Shown one piece after another: positions 34,040-40,739 of a stretch of 40,739 nucleotides of DNA (positions are counted from its first letter, which is position 1; every line of letters begins with the position of its first letter). This stretch comes from an uncultured Pelagibacteraceae bacterium (lineage in GTDB: Bacteria; Pseudomonadota; Alphaproteobacteria; Pelagibacterales; Pelagibacteraceae). A program made the position numbers and the translations under genes. The stretch spans positions 1 to 40,739 of the forward strand of contig CACJNI010000007.1 of NCBI GenBank assembly GCA_902594705.1, read 5' to 3'. A model generated the notes under the pieces. It did no database searches. It had not been told where the DNA came from and saw only the letters and a list, made by a program, of their open reading frames with translations.

Positions 34040-35206
34040 ATGGAAATTCCAAAAACATTTTTAGGATATAAAAGAGAAGATGGAAGAACAGGAACAAGAA
34101 ATCATGTAATAATTCTACCTGTTGATGATATTTCAAATGCTTGTGCTGAAGCTGTAGCTAATAATATTAAAGGCACGATTGCACTTCCACATTCTTATGG
34201 AAGATTGCAATTTGGAGCAGACTTAGAGCTTCATTTCAGAACAATGATTGGAACAGGAAAAAATCCAAATGTTGCAGCAGTTATAGTAATTGGTATTGAA
34301 CCTAAGTGGACAAAAAGAATTGTTGATGCAATTGCAACGACTGGAAAACCAGTTGAAGGTTTTAGTATAGAGGGTGTAGGAGATATAGACACTATTGCAA
34401 GAGTTTCAAAGAAAGCTCAAGAATTTTCAATTTGGGCATCAGAGAAACAAAGAGAAGAGCGTCCTATAAGTGATTTATGGATATCTGTTAAATGCGGAGA
34501 GTCTGATACAACATCAGGATTAGCATCAAATCCTACAGTTGGAAATTTAATGGATAAATTAGAACCCCTTGGTGTTCATTTATGTTTTGGTGAAACATCT
34601 GAGCTAACAGGTGCTGAAACTGTTTGTGAAAAAAGAGGAAAAACTCCTGAGGCTCAAGAAAAGTTTAGAAAAACTTGGAGTTCTTATAATGATTTCATCT
34701 TAAAAGAGGCAACAGACGATCTTTCTGAAAGTCAACCAACAGCTGGAAACATAGCTGGTGGACTTACTACAATTGAAGAAAAAGCATTTGGAAACTTTCA
34801 AAAAATTGGGGGATGTAAATTTATTGATGTATTAGAACCAGCTGAAGAACCAACTAAAGGTCCAGGCTTATACTTTATGGATACATCATCAGCTGCTGCT
34901 GAATGTGTTACCTTGCAAGCTGCAGGAGGATTTAATCTTCACCTATTTCCAACTGGACAAGGAAATATAATTGGAAACCCAATTGAACCAGTAGTAAAAC
35001 TAACTGCTAATCCTTTAACTGCCAGAACCATGAGTGAGCATATTGATGTTGATGTTTCTAAAATCTTATCAAGAGAAATGAATTTAGATGAAGCTGGTGA
35101 TGAATTAATTAAAGCTACGATAAGAGTTGCAAACGGAAGATTAACTTGTGCTGAAGCATTAGGTCATAGAGAATTTGTAATGACTAAATTATACAGAAGT
35201 GCTTAA
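34040..35206 (+). CDS. suyB: (2R)-sulfolactate sulfo-lyase, beta subunit (SuyB)
   Basis: A 388-residue protein of the UxaA/SuyB family: [20 protein letters not shown] at the N-terminus, [20 protein letters not shown] near 49 (cited in part), [19 protein letters not shown] near 153, [11 protein letters not shown] near 191. The [14 protein letters not shown] and ESDTTSG stretches are typical of SuyB rather than altronate or galactarate dehydratases. Fe2+-dependent release of sulfite from sulfolactate yields pyruvate. It overlaps the converging tauE gene end by 4 bp. Operon with suyA. Confidence 0.9.
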   Translation: MEIPKTFLGYKREDGRTGTRNHVIILPVDDISNACAEAVANNIKGTIALPHSYGRLQFGADLELHFRTMIGTGKNPNVAAVIVIGIEPKWTKRIVDAIATTGKPVEGFSIEGVGDIDTIARVSKKAQEFSIWASEKQREERPISDLWISVKCGESDTTSGLASNPTVGNLMDKLEPLGVHLCFGETSELTGAETVCEKRGKTPEAQEKFRKTWSSYNDFILKEATDDLSESQPTAGNIAGGLTTIEEKAFGNFQKIGGCKFIDVLEPAEEPTKGPGLYFMDTSSAAAECVTLQAAGGFNLHLFPTGQGNIIGNPIEPVVKLTANPLTARTMSEHIDVDVSKILSREMNLDEAGDELIKATIRVANGRLTCAEALGHREFVMTKLYRSA

Positions 35207-36288
35207 GCTTTAAGTTTAGCTTCTCTTGCTTTGTTCCAATTGGAAATATAATTTCTTAAAATTGCAGCTCCAATTCCAAGAACTACTGCTAAAACAACTG
35301 AAGTAAGTCCATAAAATACTGGAAGGTCTTTAGAATAATCTAAAATAAACTGTGCAATGTTACCAAGATTTTTACTTCCATTTGTTACTGTTTCAATGAT
35401 TACATCTTCCTTAATAAAAGTGTCATAAGCAATTGCAATTCCAACTAATAATAAAAGTACTGCTAAGATTGTTTTAAATTCTGAGCTATCAACTTTTTCA
35501 CCAATTTTTTGACCAAACTGAACGCCAATAATTGAGCCAAGTATAAGTACAAAAACTAAAACGAGATCAATTGTTCCATAATTAAAGGCATGAAGAACTG
35601 TTACGATTGCACTTACAAATATTGTAACAAACAAAGATGTGCCAGGGATTAATTTGGTTGGCATTCCAATAATATAAATCATTGCAGGAACCAATATAAA
35701 TGCACCACCCACTCCCATAATTGCTGCAATATATCCAACAATTAAACCAATAATAATTGGAGTAAATGCACTTTCATAAACTTTTGATTTTTTAAAACGC
35801 ATTCTAAAGGGTAGTCCATGTATCCAATAATGAGTATGTAATTTTTTTCTAACAACAATTTTTTTTCTAGCCTTATCAATTTCGGATACTCCTTGAATAA
35901 GCATTAAAGTTCCAAGTATAGCTAAGATGTACATGTAGGCTAAAGAGATAACGATGTTTATTTTTCCAATATCTTGAAAATAAGAAAAAGTTAATATCCC
36001 AAGTAAAGTTCCAATAGTTCCTCCAACCACTATCATCAATCCCATTTTATAATCTAATGTACCTTTTAAATAATGAGTAGTTGAACCAGATACCGATGTA
36101 CCTAAAATATTGCTTGCTTCATTAGGAACTGCATAAGCAGGTGGAATACCTAAAAATATTAAAAACGGTGTCATTAAAAATCCCCCACCTACACCAAATA
36201 ATCCTGAAAGAATACCAACTGCTAAACTTAAACCAAATATAAAGAGTATGTTAATTTCGACTTGAGCTATTGGAAGAAAATATTCCAT
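35203..36288 (-). CDS. tauE: TauE/SafE-family sulfite/anion exporter
   Basis: A 361-residue membrane protein of the TauE/SafE (DUF81) family with the two repeat cores [20 protein letters not shown] (positions about 21-40) and [20 protein letters not shown]. About eight to ten helices flank a basic cytoplasmic loop ([18 protein letters not shown]). These proteins export sulfite, sulfoacetate or other anions in sulfonate-degrading bacteria. Its position beside suyAB and aprAB supports a sulfite-export role. It converges with suyB. Confidence 0.88.
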   Translation of the reverse strand: MEYFLPIAQVEINILFIFGLSLAVGILSGLFGVGGGFLMTPFLIFLGIPPAYAVPNEASNILGTSVSGSTTHYLKGTLDYKMGLMIVVGGTIGTLLGILTFSYFQDIGKINIVISLAYMYILAILGTLMLIQGVSEIDKARKKIVVRKKLHTHYWIHGLPFRMRFKKSKVYESAFTPIIIGLIVGYIAAIMGVGGAFILVPAMIYIIGMPTKLIPGTSLFVTIFVSAIVTVLHAFNYGTIDLVLVFVLILGSIIGVQFGQKIGEKVDSSEFKTILAVLLLLVGIAIAYDTFIKEDVIIETVTNGSKNLGNIAQFILDYSKDLPVFYGLTSVVLAVVLGIGAAILRNYISNWNKAREAKLKA

Positions 36289-36339
36289 ATAATCTAACTA
36301 TTCCTCTCATAATCTAAAGTCAATGATTATAAGAATAAA

Positions 36340-36486
36340 TTAAATAAAATTTTGAAATGTTCCTAGGATTATAATAGCCCAAGTAAAAAATATAAAAAGA
36401 TATAGAAAAGATTTAATTATTTTTGAAAACTGATTAGAAACTAACAAAGGGATTTTCTTAATATTTTGATTAAAAGCTTGAAGCAT
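36340..36486 (-). CDS. Small membrane protein (48 aa)
   Basis: A frame of 48 codons, ATG at 36486-36484 to TAA at 36342-36340, in the gap between tauE and the apr operon. The first half is basic-amphipathic (LQAFNQNIKKIPLLVSNQF) and the second a membrane helix (FLYLFIFFTWAIIILGTF). No family and no clear Shine-Dalgarno. The layout is like small transporter- or complex-associated membrane proteins. Located 51 bp after the last apr-operon gene, it could be part of that transcript. Confidence 0.5.
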   Translation of the reverse strand: MLQAFNQNIKKIPLLVSNQFSKIIKSFLYLFIFFTWAIIILGTFQNFI

Positions 36487-36537
36487 ACCCGCGAAATACC
36501 ACAAGTTTTATTAAATGCAAATAATATTTAATTAAAT

Positions 36538-36888
36538 TTAAAAAATAGTTGCCCCGAAGACTTTAACCTCATCTCCCTCTTCTCCAAGGACGAGTCGACC
36601 TAAAAAGTCACCAGGTATCTCTGTACTGTTTTGTTTATAAATAACAGTTACGTACAAGCCTCTTCTCAAACAGCCTATCGCCTTACACCCCTCTTTGAGG
36701 CTTGAGATCAGCTTATTGCTTGCCCATTGCTTACCAAGCTCTACTTCGTTAGCCCCATAAAGCATTTGTGATGATAAATCTCTTGTAAAACCACCATAAT
36801 CTTTCATGTTGGAACATCTAACCATGTTATCCCAGATAGGATCGGCAATTTTAATGATTTCTTCGTCTGATTTGTCGACAATACTCAT
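36538..36888 (-). CDS. Conserved-looking unknown protein (116 aa), last gene of the apr operon
   Basis: I do not recognise the family. The 116-residue soluble protein has an N-terminal helix (DEEIIKIADPIWDNMVRCS), a central region with MLYGANEVELGKQWASNKL, and a beta-rich C-terminus with CKAIGCLRRGLYVTVIYK and FLGRLVLGEEGDEVKVFG. The layout is compatible with an NTF2-like/SnoaL fold (tentative). Three Cys are present, two as C-x4-C. It starts 9 bp after the aprA stop, and its GC content (about 40%) matches the aprA coding sequence. A role in assembly, stability or product handling of APS reductase is inference from position alone. Confidence 0.7.
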   Translation of the reverse strand: MSIVDKSDEEIIKIADPIWDNMVRCSNMKDYGGFTRDLSSQMLYGANEVELGKQWASNKLISSLKEGCKAIGCLRRGLYVTVIYKQNSTEIPGDFLGRLVLGEEGDEVKVFGATIF

Positions 36889-36897
36889 CTAAAATGG

Positions 36898-38757
36898 TTA
36901 GGAAGCTTGCTTCTTCTCTTTATCATCAACGATATGATAAACAGGCTTTTTCTCCATTTCAAATTTTCCAGTTTCAGGATCTCTTCTAGAAACAGTTAAA
37001 CAGTGCCAGTTTTCATCATCAAGTTTCATATGATCGCCTCTATAATAATAGCCTGGCCAACGCGTTTCTTCTCTAAATAACGTATGATGAGCAACACATT
37101 CTGATGTTACAGCTCTATGCTTAAGTTCCCATGCTCTCATCAATTGGTGATAATCTTCTGCTCCGATATGATCTAAGTCTTCTTGAAGTAATTGTAGCTG
37201 TTCTAAGCCTTTTTTGAGTAGATTATCGTTTGTCATGTAATTATTTGTTAATCCACCACAATATTCATCCATAATTTTTTGTAGTCTTTGTAGTCCTTGT
37301 ATAGGTAAAATATAGCTTGGAGAAACAGTTCCTCCAGTAATTTCATTTCTTCCCACCGTATAGTTCTCAATTGGCTTGAATATTTCTTCTTTAAGCTTCT
37401 CTAATTGTGCATCAGAAACTTCGATATCATCAGCTTTTTTATCTTGAATATATTTAACAGCAGCTTTAGACGCTAACCTTCCTTCTGTGAATGAACCTGA
37501 TGAAAACTTATGAGCACTTCCACCAACTGCATCTCCTGCTCCAAATAATCCATCGATAGTCATCATTCTATTGTATCCCCAGAAATATTCATCAGGTGCT
37601 ATATCTTCTGGTCCACTAACCCATGCTCCTGAACATGTAGCATGAGATCCCATTACATATGGTTCTGAAGTTGTTAATTCTGGATTTGTGTATTTTGGAT
37701 CGATATTTTGAGATGCCCAAACCACCGCTTGTCCAACCGTCATTCCTAAGAAATTTTCCCATCCAACTGTTTCTAAGTGTGGGTCTTGGAATGCTTCTTT
37801 TGTAACCATGTGGATTGGTCCACCACCTGCAGCTGTTTCTTGAATAAATGCATGATTTCTCAAACATGTTGGTGTTGGATGATGGTCTATATATTCACCT
37901 ACTAATTCTTTAGTAGCTTCATACCATTTCTTCTCGTAATTTTCGCCATTTGCATTTTGAGTATAAGTTTTTAAATGAAGGAAATATGCTCCTACTGGAC
38001 CATAACCATCTTTAAATCGACAAAGTACAATTCTATTTTCCATTTGAGTCATTTTTGCACCTGCTTGAATAGGTAGTGCATAAGCAGATCCATTACTCCA
38101 AGGTGCATACCATGTTCTACCCATACCTTCACCAACTGCTCTTGGTTTAAATATGTGAGATGCTCCTCCAGCAGAAACAACTACTGTTCTAGATTTAAAT
38201 ACGTGAAAATTTCCAGTTCTAACATTAAAGCCAACTGCACCAGCTATTCGATTTGGATTTTTTTCATCTTTTAAAAGATGAGTAATCATTATTCTATTAT
38301 AAATTTTATCAGCAGATTTTTTTGCGGCCTCAGCTACAATCGGTTTGTAACTCTCACCGTGTATCATAATTTGCCATTTACCTTCTCGTTGATACCTTCC
38401 AGTTTCCTTATTTTTCATCATAGGAAGACCCCATTCATCAAACATGTGAACAGTTGAGTCTACATGACGTGCCATGTCATAACCTAAATCTTCTCTTACA
38501 AGACCCATTAAATCATTTCTAGCGTACCTTACATGATCCTCTGGCATATTCTCACCCCACTGCATTCCCATATAACAGTTTATAGCGTAAAGACCTTGTG
38601 CAACTGCACCACTTCTATCTATATTTGCTTTTTCAACACAGATTATTTTTAAATCTCTTCCCCAGTGTCTTGCCTCAAAGGTAGCCCCTGTTCCAGCCAT
38701 ACCTCCACCGACAACTAGTACGTCACATTCTTCGATGATAGTTTTGTGCTTAGCCAT
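36898..38757 (-). CDS. aprA: Adenylylsulfate (APS) reductase, alpha subunit (AprA)
   Basis: A 619-residue flavoprotein with the FAD motif GGGMAG at 17-22. R247 (LCRFKDGYGP) and H372 (MGSHATCSGAW) match the substrate-binding Arg and His of Archaeoglobus AprA, as I recall them. FGAGDAVGGSAHKFSSGSFTEGR near 405 is a family signature (cited in part). The enzyme interconverts APS and sulfite plus AMP. In SAR11-type aerobes with no sulfate respiration it most likely runs in the sulfite-oxidising direction, with electrons passed via AprB to AprM. Adjacent to aprB (1-bp overlap). The ATP-yielding sulfurylase (sat) is not in this window. Confidence 0.92.
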   Translation of the reverse strand: MAKHKTIIEECDVLVVGGGMAGTGATFEARHWGRDLKIICVEKANIDRSGAVAQGLYAINCYMGMQWGENMPEDHVRYARNDLMGLVREDLGYDMARHVDSTVHMFDEWGLPMMKNKETGRYQREGKWQIMIHGESYKPIVAEAAKKSADKIYNRIMITHLLKDEKNPNRIAGAVGFNVRTGNFHVFKSRTVVVSAGGASHIFKPRAVGEGMGRTWYAPWSNGSAYALPIQAGAKMTQMENRIVLCRFKDGYGPVGAYFLHLKTYTQNANGENYEKKWYEATKELVGEYIDHHPTPTCLRNHAFIQETAAGGGPIHMVTKEAFQDPHLETVGWENFLGMTVGQAVVWASQNIDPKYTNPELTTSEPYVMGSHATCSGAWVSGPEDIAPDEYFWGYNRMMTIDGLFGAGDAVGGSAHKFSSGSFTEGRLASKAAVKYIQDKKADDIEVSDAQLEKLKEEIFKPIENYTVGRNEITGGTVSPSYILPIQGLQRLQKIMDEYCGGLTNNYMTNDNLLKKGLEQLQLLQEDLDHIGAEDYHQLMRAWELKHRAVTSECVAHHTLFREETRWPGYYYRGDHMKLDDENWHCLTVSRRDPETGKFEMEKKPVYHIVDDKEKKQAS

Positions 38758-39227
38758 TAATAATAAACGCCTTGCTTAAATGAATTCTTGTCTAAGGTTG
38801 GTAAATCTTTTTCAGTATTTAAACCATGCGGCTCATTATATAAAATTTGTGAATTAATTTCTCCTTGATTAGGAGTATCAGCTTCAGCTAATTTTGGTAT
38901 AAATTTCCCCCAAGGTTTTGTTGTTATTGGTGATACAAAATTTTTCTCTGTCCCATTTCTAAATTTAATTCTCCAAGAAATAGTTCCTTTTTCTTCTTCT
39001 CTTCTAACTCTAACGCTATGACCCATTGGAGCAAAGTCAGCATATCCTCTTACATCAATTGCATGATTAGGACATGCCTTAACGCATGAATAGCATTCCC
39101 AACAAAAATTTGGTTCTATATTTTTTGCTCTTCTAATAGTTTCGTCTATATGCATGATATCTGATGGACATATATCTACACAATGACCACAACCATCACA
39201 TCTCGTCATGTATACAAAAGTTGACAT
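38757..39227 (-). CDS. aprB: Adenylylsulfate (APS) reductase, beta subunit (AprB)
   Basis: A 156-residue ferredoxin-like protein with two 4Fe-4S motifs: C10-x2-C13-x2-C16-x3-C20 and C42-x2-C45-x2-C48-x3-C52. A C-terminal extension follows, as in known AprB proteins, with TISWRIKFRNGTEKNFV near 82. It accepts electrons from AprA-bound FAD. The stop and the aprA start overlap by 1 bp. It is the second gene of the aprM-aprB-aprA-unknown operon. Confidence 0.92.
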   Translation of the reverse strand: MSTFVYMTRCDGCGHCVDICPSDIMHIDETIRRAKNIEPNFCWECYSCVKACPNHAIDVRGYADFAPMGHSVRVRREEEKGTISWRIKFRNGTEKNFVSPITTKPWGKFIPKLAEADTPNQGEINSQILYNEPHGLNTEKDLPTLDKNSFKQGVYY

Positions 39228-39266
39228 ATCTACTTATTACCTTTCTTTAAAATTTTATCAATCATA

Positions 39267-40061
39267 TTAATAGTGCTTTGGTGCCTCACGTTTAATTCCA
39301 AGTCCAAATTGTTCTGGAGCATCTGCGGGTGGAGGTAAATTATCTCTAGAACCATCTGCTTCTGCTAAATTTTTTTGGATTGCAGCACCTGGTTTGTAAA
39401 ACATATGAGCAAATTTAGACCAGTAAACTCCACCAAATAAAACTATGTTAGCAACCGCAAACAAAATTAAAAATAAAATACTTAAACCAGTAGATCCTGA
39501 ATATTGGAAATAGGACCAAGCCAGACCGAACGTTGAAGATAATACTAACGCTAAAACAAATAAATCTGCTTTTATGATCCTAAAAACTGAGTGAGCTTCA
39601 GCAGATACATCTACTCTTAAAAAGAACCAAAACCAATAAGCTCCTAAACAAGTTAAAATTGCACCAGCGTGCCAAATGATTGGCCATATAGATGGGGTTA
39701 CCGCATTAGGAGAAGAATATCCAAATATCATAACACCTGAACCAATCCAAAATAATATTGTTCCATACATTCCTAATACATGTGCAAATCTTCTTTTGCC
39801 CAAACCTAATTCAGATGTAGTTCCAATATCATGTACTACTGTTTTAGAAATTATCGCTGTTTTTTCTCCAAGACTTAATTCTCTACTTGCTGCTTTTTTT
39901 GCTTTTTTAGCATTATTAAAAAAATATTTTACATTCTTCTTATGAATAATATCCATCAGTGTTCCAATCACTACTAATGCTAACATCAACAAAACAAATG
40001 CTTGCAAAGCAATTGAAGGAACTGTTGAAGAAAGGACAGCAAATGGATTTGTTGTGAACAT
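39267..40061 (-). CDS. aprM: APS reductase-associated membrane protein (AprM)
   Basis: A 264-residue membrane protein of about five helices with VPSIALQAFVLLMLALVVIG, FAHVLGMYGTILFWIGSGV and IIWHAGAILTCLGAYWFWFF. Histidines in FAHVLG, IWHAG and KFAHMF could ligate haem or contact quinone. AprM is the proposed membrane link of AprAB in sulfur oxidisers that lack the QmoABC complex. It is the first gene of the apr operon; a GGAG ribosome-binding site sits 9 bases before the ATG. A generic NarI-like cytochrome b is the alternative reading. Confidence 0.85.
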   Translation of the reverse strand: MFTTNPFAVLSSTVPSIALQAFVLLMLALVVIGTLMDIIHKKNVKYFFNNAKKAKKAASRELSLGEKTAIISKTVVHDIGTTSELGLGKRRFAHVLGMYGTILFWIGSGVMIFGYSSPNAVTPSIWPIIWHAGAILTCLGAYWFWFFLRVDVSAEAHSVFRIIKADLFVLALVLSSTFGLAWSYFQYSGSTGLSILFLILFAVANIVLFGGVYWSKFAHMFYKPGAAIQKNLAEADGSRDNLPPPADAPEQFGLGIKREAPKHY

Positions 40062-40085
40062 ATTATTATCTCCGCTAAATATAAT

Positions 40086-40134
40086 ACTAATATAAGCTCT
40101 TATTCTATAAAAAATATTAGTTCAACTGACTAAT
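40086..40134 (-). promoter_or_regulatory. Three ACTAAT-type half-sites upstream of aprM
   Basis: ACTAATAT at 40086-40093, its perfect inverse ATATTAGT at 40114-40121, and a further ACTAAT at 40129-40134 lie 25 to 73 bases before the aprM ATG. The last two form a dyad with a 7-nt spacer (40116-40134). This is the only upstream region of the apr operon, so the sites could bind a regulator. AT-rich chance repetition is possible. No clear promoter was assigned. Confidence 0.35.
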
Positions 40135-40167
40135 AATCTCATCTCAATAAAAAAATGTTAATAAAAG

Positions 40168-40566
40168 TTACTTTTTCCTTACATAATGCTGTTTAGAAGA
40201 GATTACAGCTCTAACACCACCTTGGGGATTTTTAACATCATTTTTTCTTCTTGGAATCAAGTGAATATGACAATGATTAATTGATTGTCCAGCAACCTTG
40301 CCAGAGTTGGTACCAATGTTAAAACCCTTGACAGATTTATCACTCATTTCAATTTTTTTTTTTAATTTTTTAATTATTTTATTGCACGCAAGGATTTCTT
40401 TTGAAGTAAGATCAAAATAATTTTTTACACACCGCTTTGGAATTATAAGAGAATGAAATTTTGAAACAGGGTATGTGTCAGTAGTTGCATAAGCTAGTTC
40501 GTTTTCAAAAAGATATTCCTTTTTGTTTGTAAAACAGAATATGCAAGGGTTATTAGGATTTCTCAT
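40168..40566 (-). CDS. HIT-family (histidine triad) protein
   Basis: A 132-residue protein with the histidine triad H98-x-H100-x-H102 in NHCHIHLIPRR and a C8-x2-C11 pair (CIFC) typical of zinc-binding HIT proteins. Members hydrolyse nucleotide phosphoramidates or dinucleotide polyphosphates, AMP derivatives included. Its ATG overlaps the stop of the upstream class IV aminotransferase gene (ATGA). Proximity to the apr operon may be coincidence, although APS and AMP-amidates are known HIT substrates. Confidence 0.9.
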   Translation of the reverse strand: MRNPNNPCIFCFTNKKEYLFENELAYATTDTYPVSKFHSLIIPKRCVKNYFDLTSKEILACNKIIKKLKKKIEMSDKSVKGFNIGTNSGKVAGQSINHCHIHLIPRRKNDVKNPQGGVRAVISSKQHYVRKK

Positions 40567-40739
40567 AAATAATTACTCAATTTTTTTTGTTTTAGTATTT
40601 TAGTTTGATATTTGCTTATAAAAGTTTCATAGGATTTATATTTTTTTCTATTCCAGTTTTTCTCTTTTATAGATGAAACAGTAGAAACTCCCTTTCCAGA
40701 TCCGATTAGAAGTATCTCCTCGTATTGATTTAATTTATT
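40563..40739 (-). CDS. Class IV aminotransferase, C-terminal part (runs off window)
   Basis: The 58-codon C-terminus reads ...YEEILLIGSGKGVSTVSSIKE..., matching the end of class IV PLP enzymes (branched-chain aminotransferase, D-amino acid transaminase, aminodeoxychorismate lyase). There the segment after the LxxxG loop precedes a W and a final helix with Tyr. The stop overlaps the HIT start. The member of the family cannot be assigned from this fragment. Confidence 0.7.
   Translation of the reverse strand, partial: NKLNQYEEILLIGSGKGVSTVSSIKEKNWNRKKYKSYETFISKYQTKILKQKKLSNYL

Noticed and set aside
36538..36888. Horizontal transfer of the 116-aa gene because of its higher GC
   Set aside because: A count gives about 40% GC, but stretches of aprA and xsc counted the same way are also 40-43%, so it is not an outlier from its operon.
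1..40739. CRISPR array, insertion sequence, integrase, prophage, tRNA or rRNA
   Set aside because: No regularly spaced repeats, transposase or phage-like genes, and no cloverleaf or rRNA signature were seen on either strand.

Overview
The window is AT-rich, gene-dense, and full of short overlaps (TAATG, ATGA) and operons with little spacing. It carries two TRAP transporters, no mobile element, no rRNA, tRNA or CRISPR, and a set of organosulfur genes. This fits a streamlined marine alphaproteobacterium of the SAR11/Pelagibacterales type, or a similar low-GC lineage such as AEGEAN-169. That placement is inference from gene content and composition; no phylogeny could be run.

Layout. (1) 1-3.5 kb, minus strand: a TakP-like TRAP operon (P, then a terminator-like hairpin, Q with an apparent +1 frameshift in an A8 tract, then M), followed by the start of an NCS1 nucleobase/allantoin-type permease cut by the window edge. 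(2) 3.6-9.3 kb, plus strand: a compact chain of GMC oxidoreductase, TerC, SDR dehydrogenase, M23 peptidase, 2-keto-4-pentenoate hydratase-like protein and an M24 pita-bread hydrolase lacking usual metal ligands. (3) 9.3-13.2 kb, minus strand: PrsW-like protease, a secreted unknown, a PEBP/YbhB protein, a renalase-like flavoprotein and serine-glyoxylate aminotransferase. (4) 13.25-17.3 kb, plus strand: an enolase-superfamily dehydratase/racemase and a YdiJ-type FAD/Fe-S 2-hydroxyacid dehydrogenase, divergent from the aminotransferase. (5) 17.3-22.1 kb, minus strand: a second TRAP operon (P-Q-M) running into an enoyl-CoA hydratase and a class III CoA-transferase, which suggests import and CoA activation of a carboxylate. 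(6) 22.2-28.2 kb, minus strand: mostly uncharacterised proteins, including secreted Cys-rich and FG-GAP/UnbV proteins, small membrane proteins, a DUF4174-like protein, and an unusual 863-residue fusion of cyclic-nucleotide-binding-like, PlsC-like acyltransferase and SGNH-hydrolase modules. (7) 28.3-30.5 kb: a photolyase, small proteins, and a gene-free stretch rich in inverted repeats. (8) 30.5-40.1 kb: a sulfonate-to-sulfate module. Xsc (sulfoacetaldehyde acetyltransferase) with a small protein and an aminotransferase is divergent from SuyAB (sulfolactate sulfo-lyase) across a near-perfect 20-bp palindrome that overlaps a candidate promoter. TauE exporter and the AprM-AprB-AprA sulfite-oxidation operon follow, the latter with an unknown 116-residue last gene. 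(9) 40.2-40.7 kb: a HIT protein and the 3' end of a class IV aminotransferase.

How it works together (inference): Xsc and SuyAB both release sulfite from C3/C2 sulfonates. AprAB with the membrane protein AprM could oxidise sulfite to APS and feed electrons to the membrane, while TauE relieves sulfite stress. Carbon leaves as acetyl phosphate and pyruvate. The TRAP systems bring in organic acids. The GMC, SDR, hydratase, enolase-superfamily, YdiJ-type and CoA-transferase/hydratase enzymes are the likely catabolic partners, though the individual substrates cannot be read from the sequence. The strongest candidate for something undescribed is the 863-residue fusion protein at 25.6-28.2 kb. Next come the structured gene-free region at 30.15-30.49 kb and the unknown gene in the apr operon.
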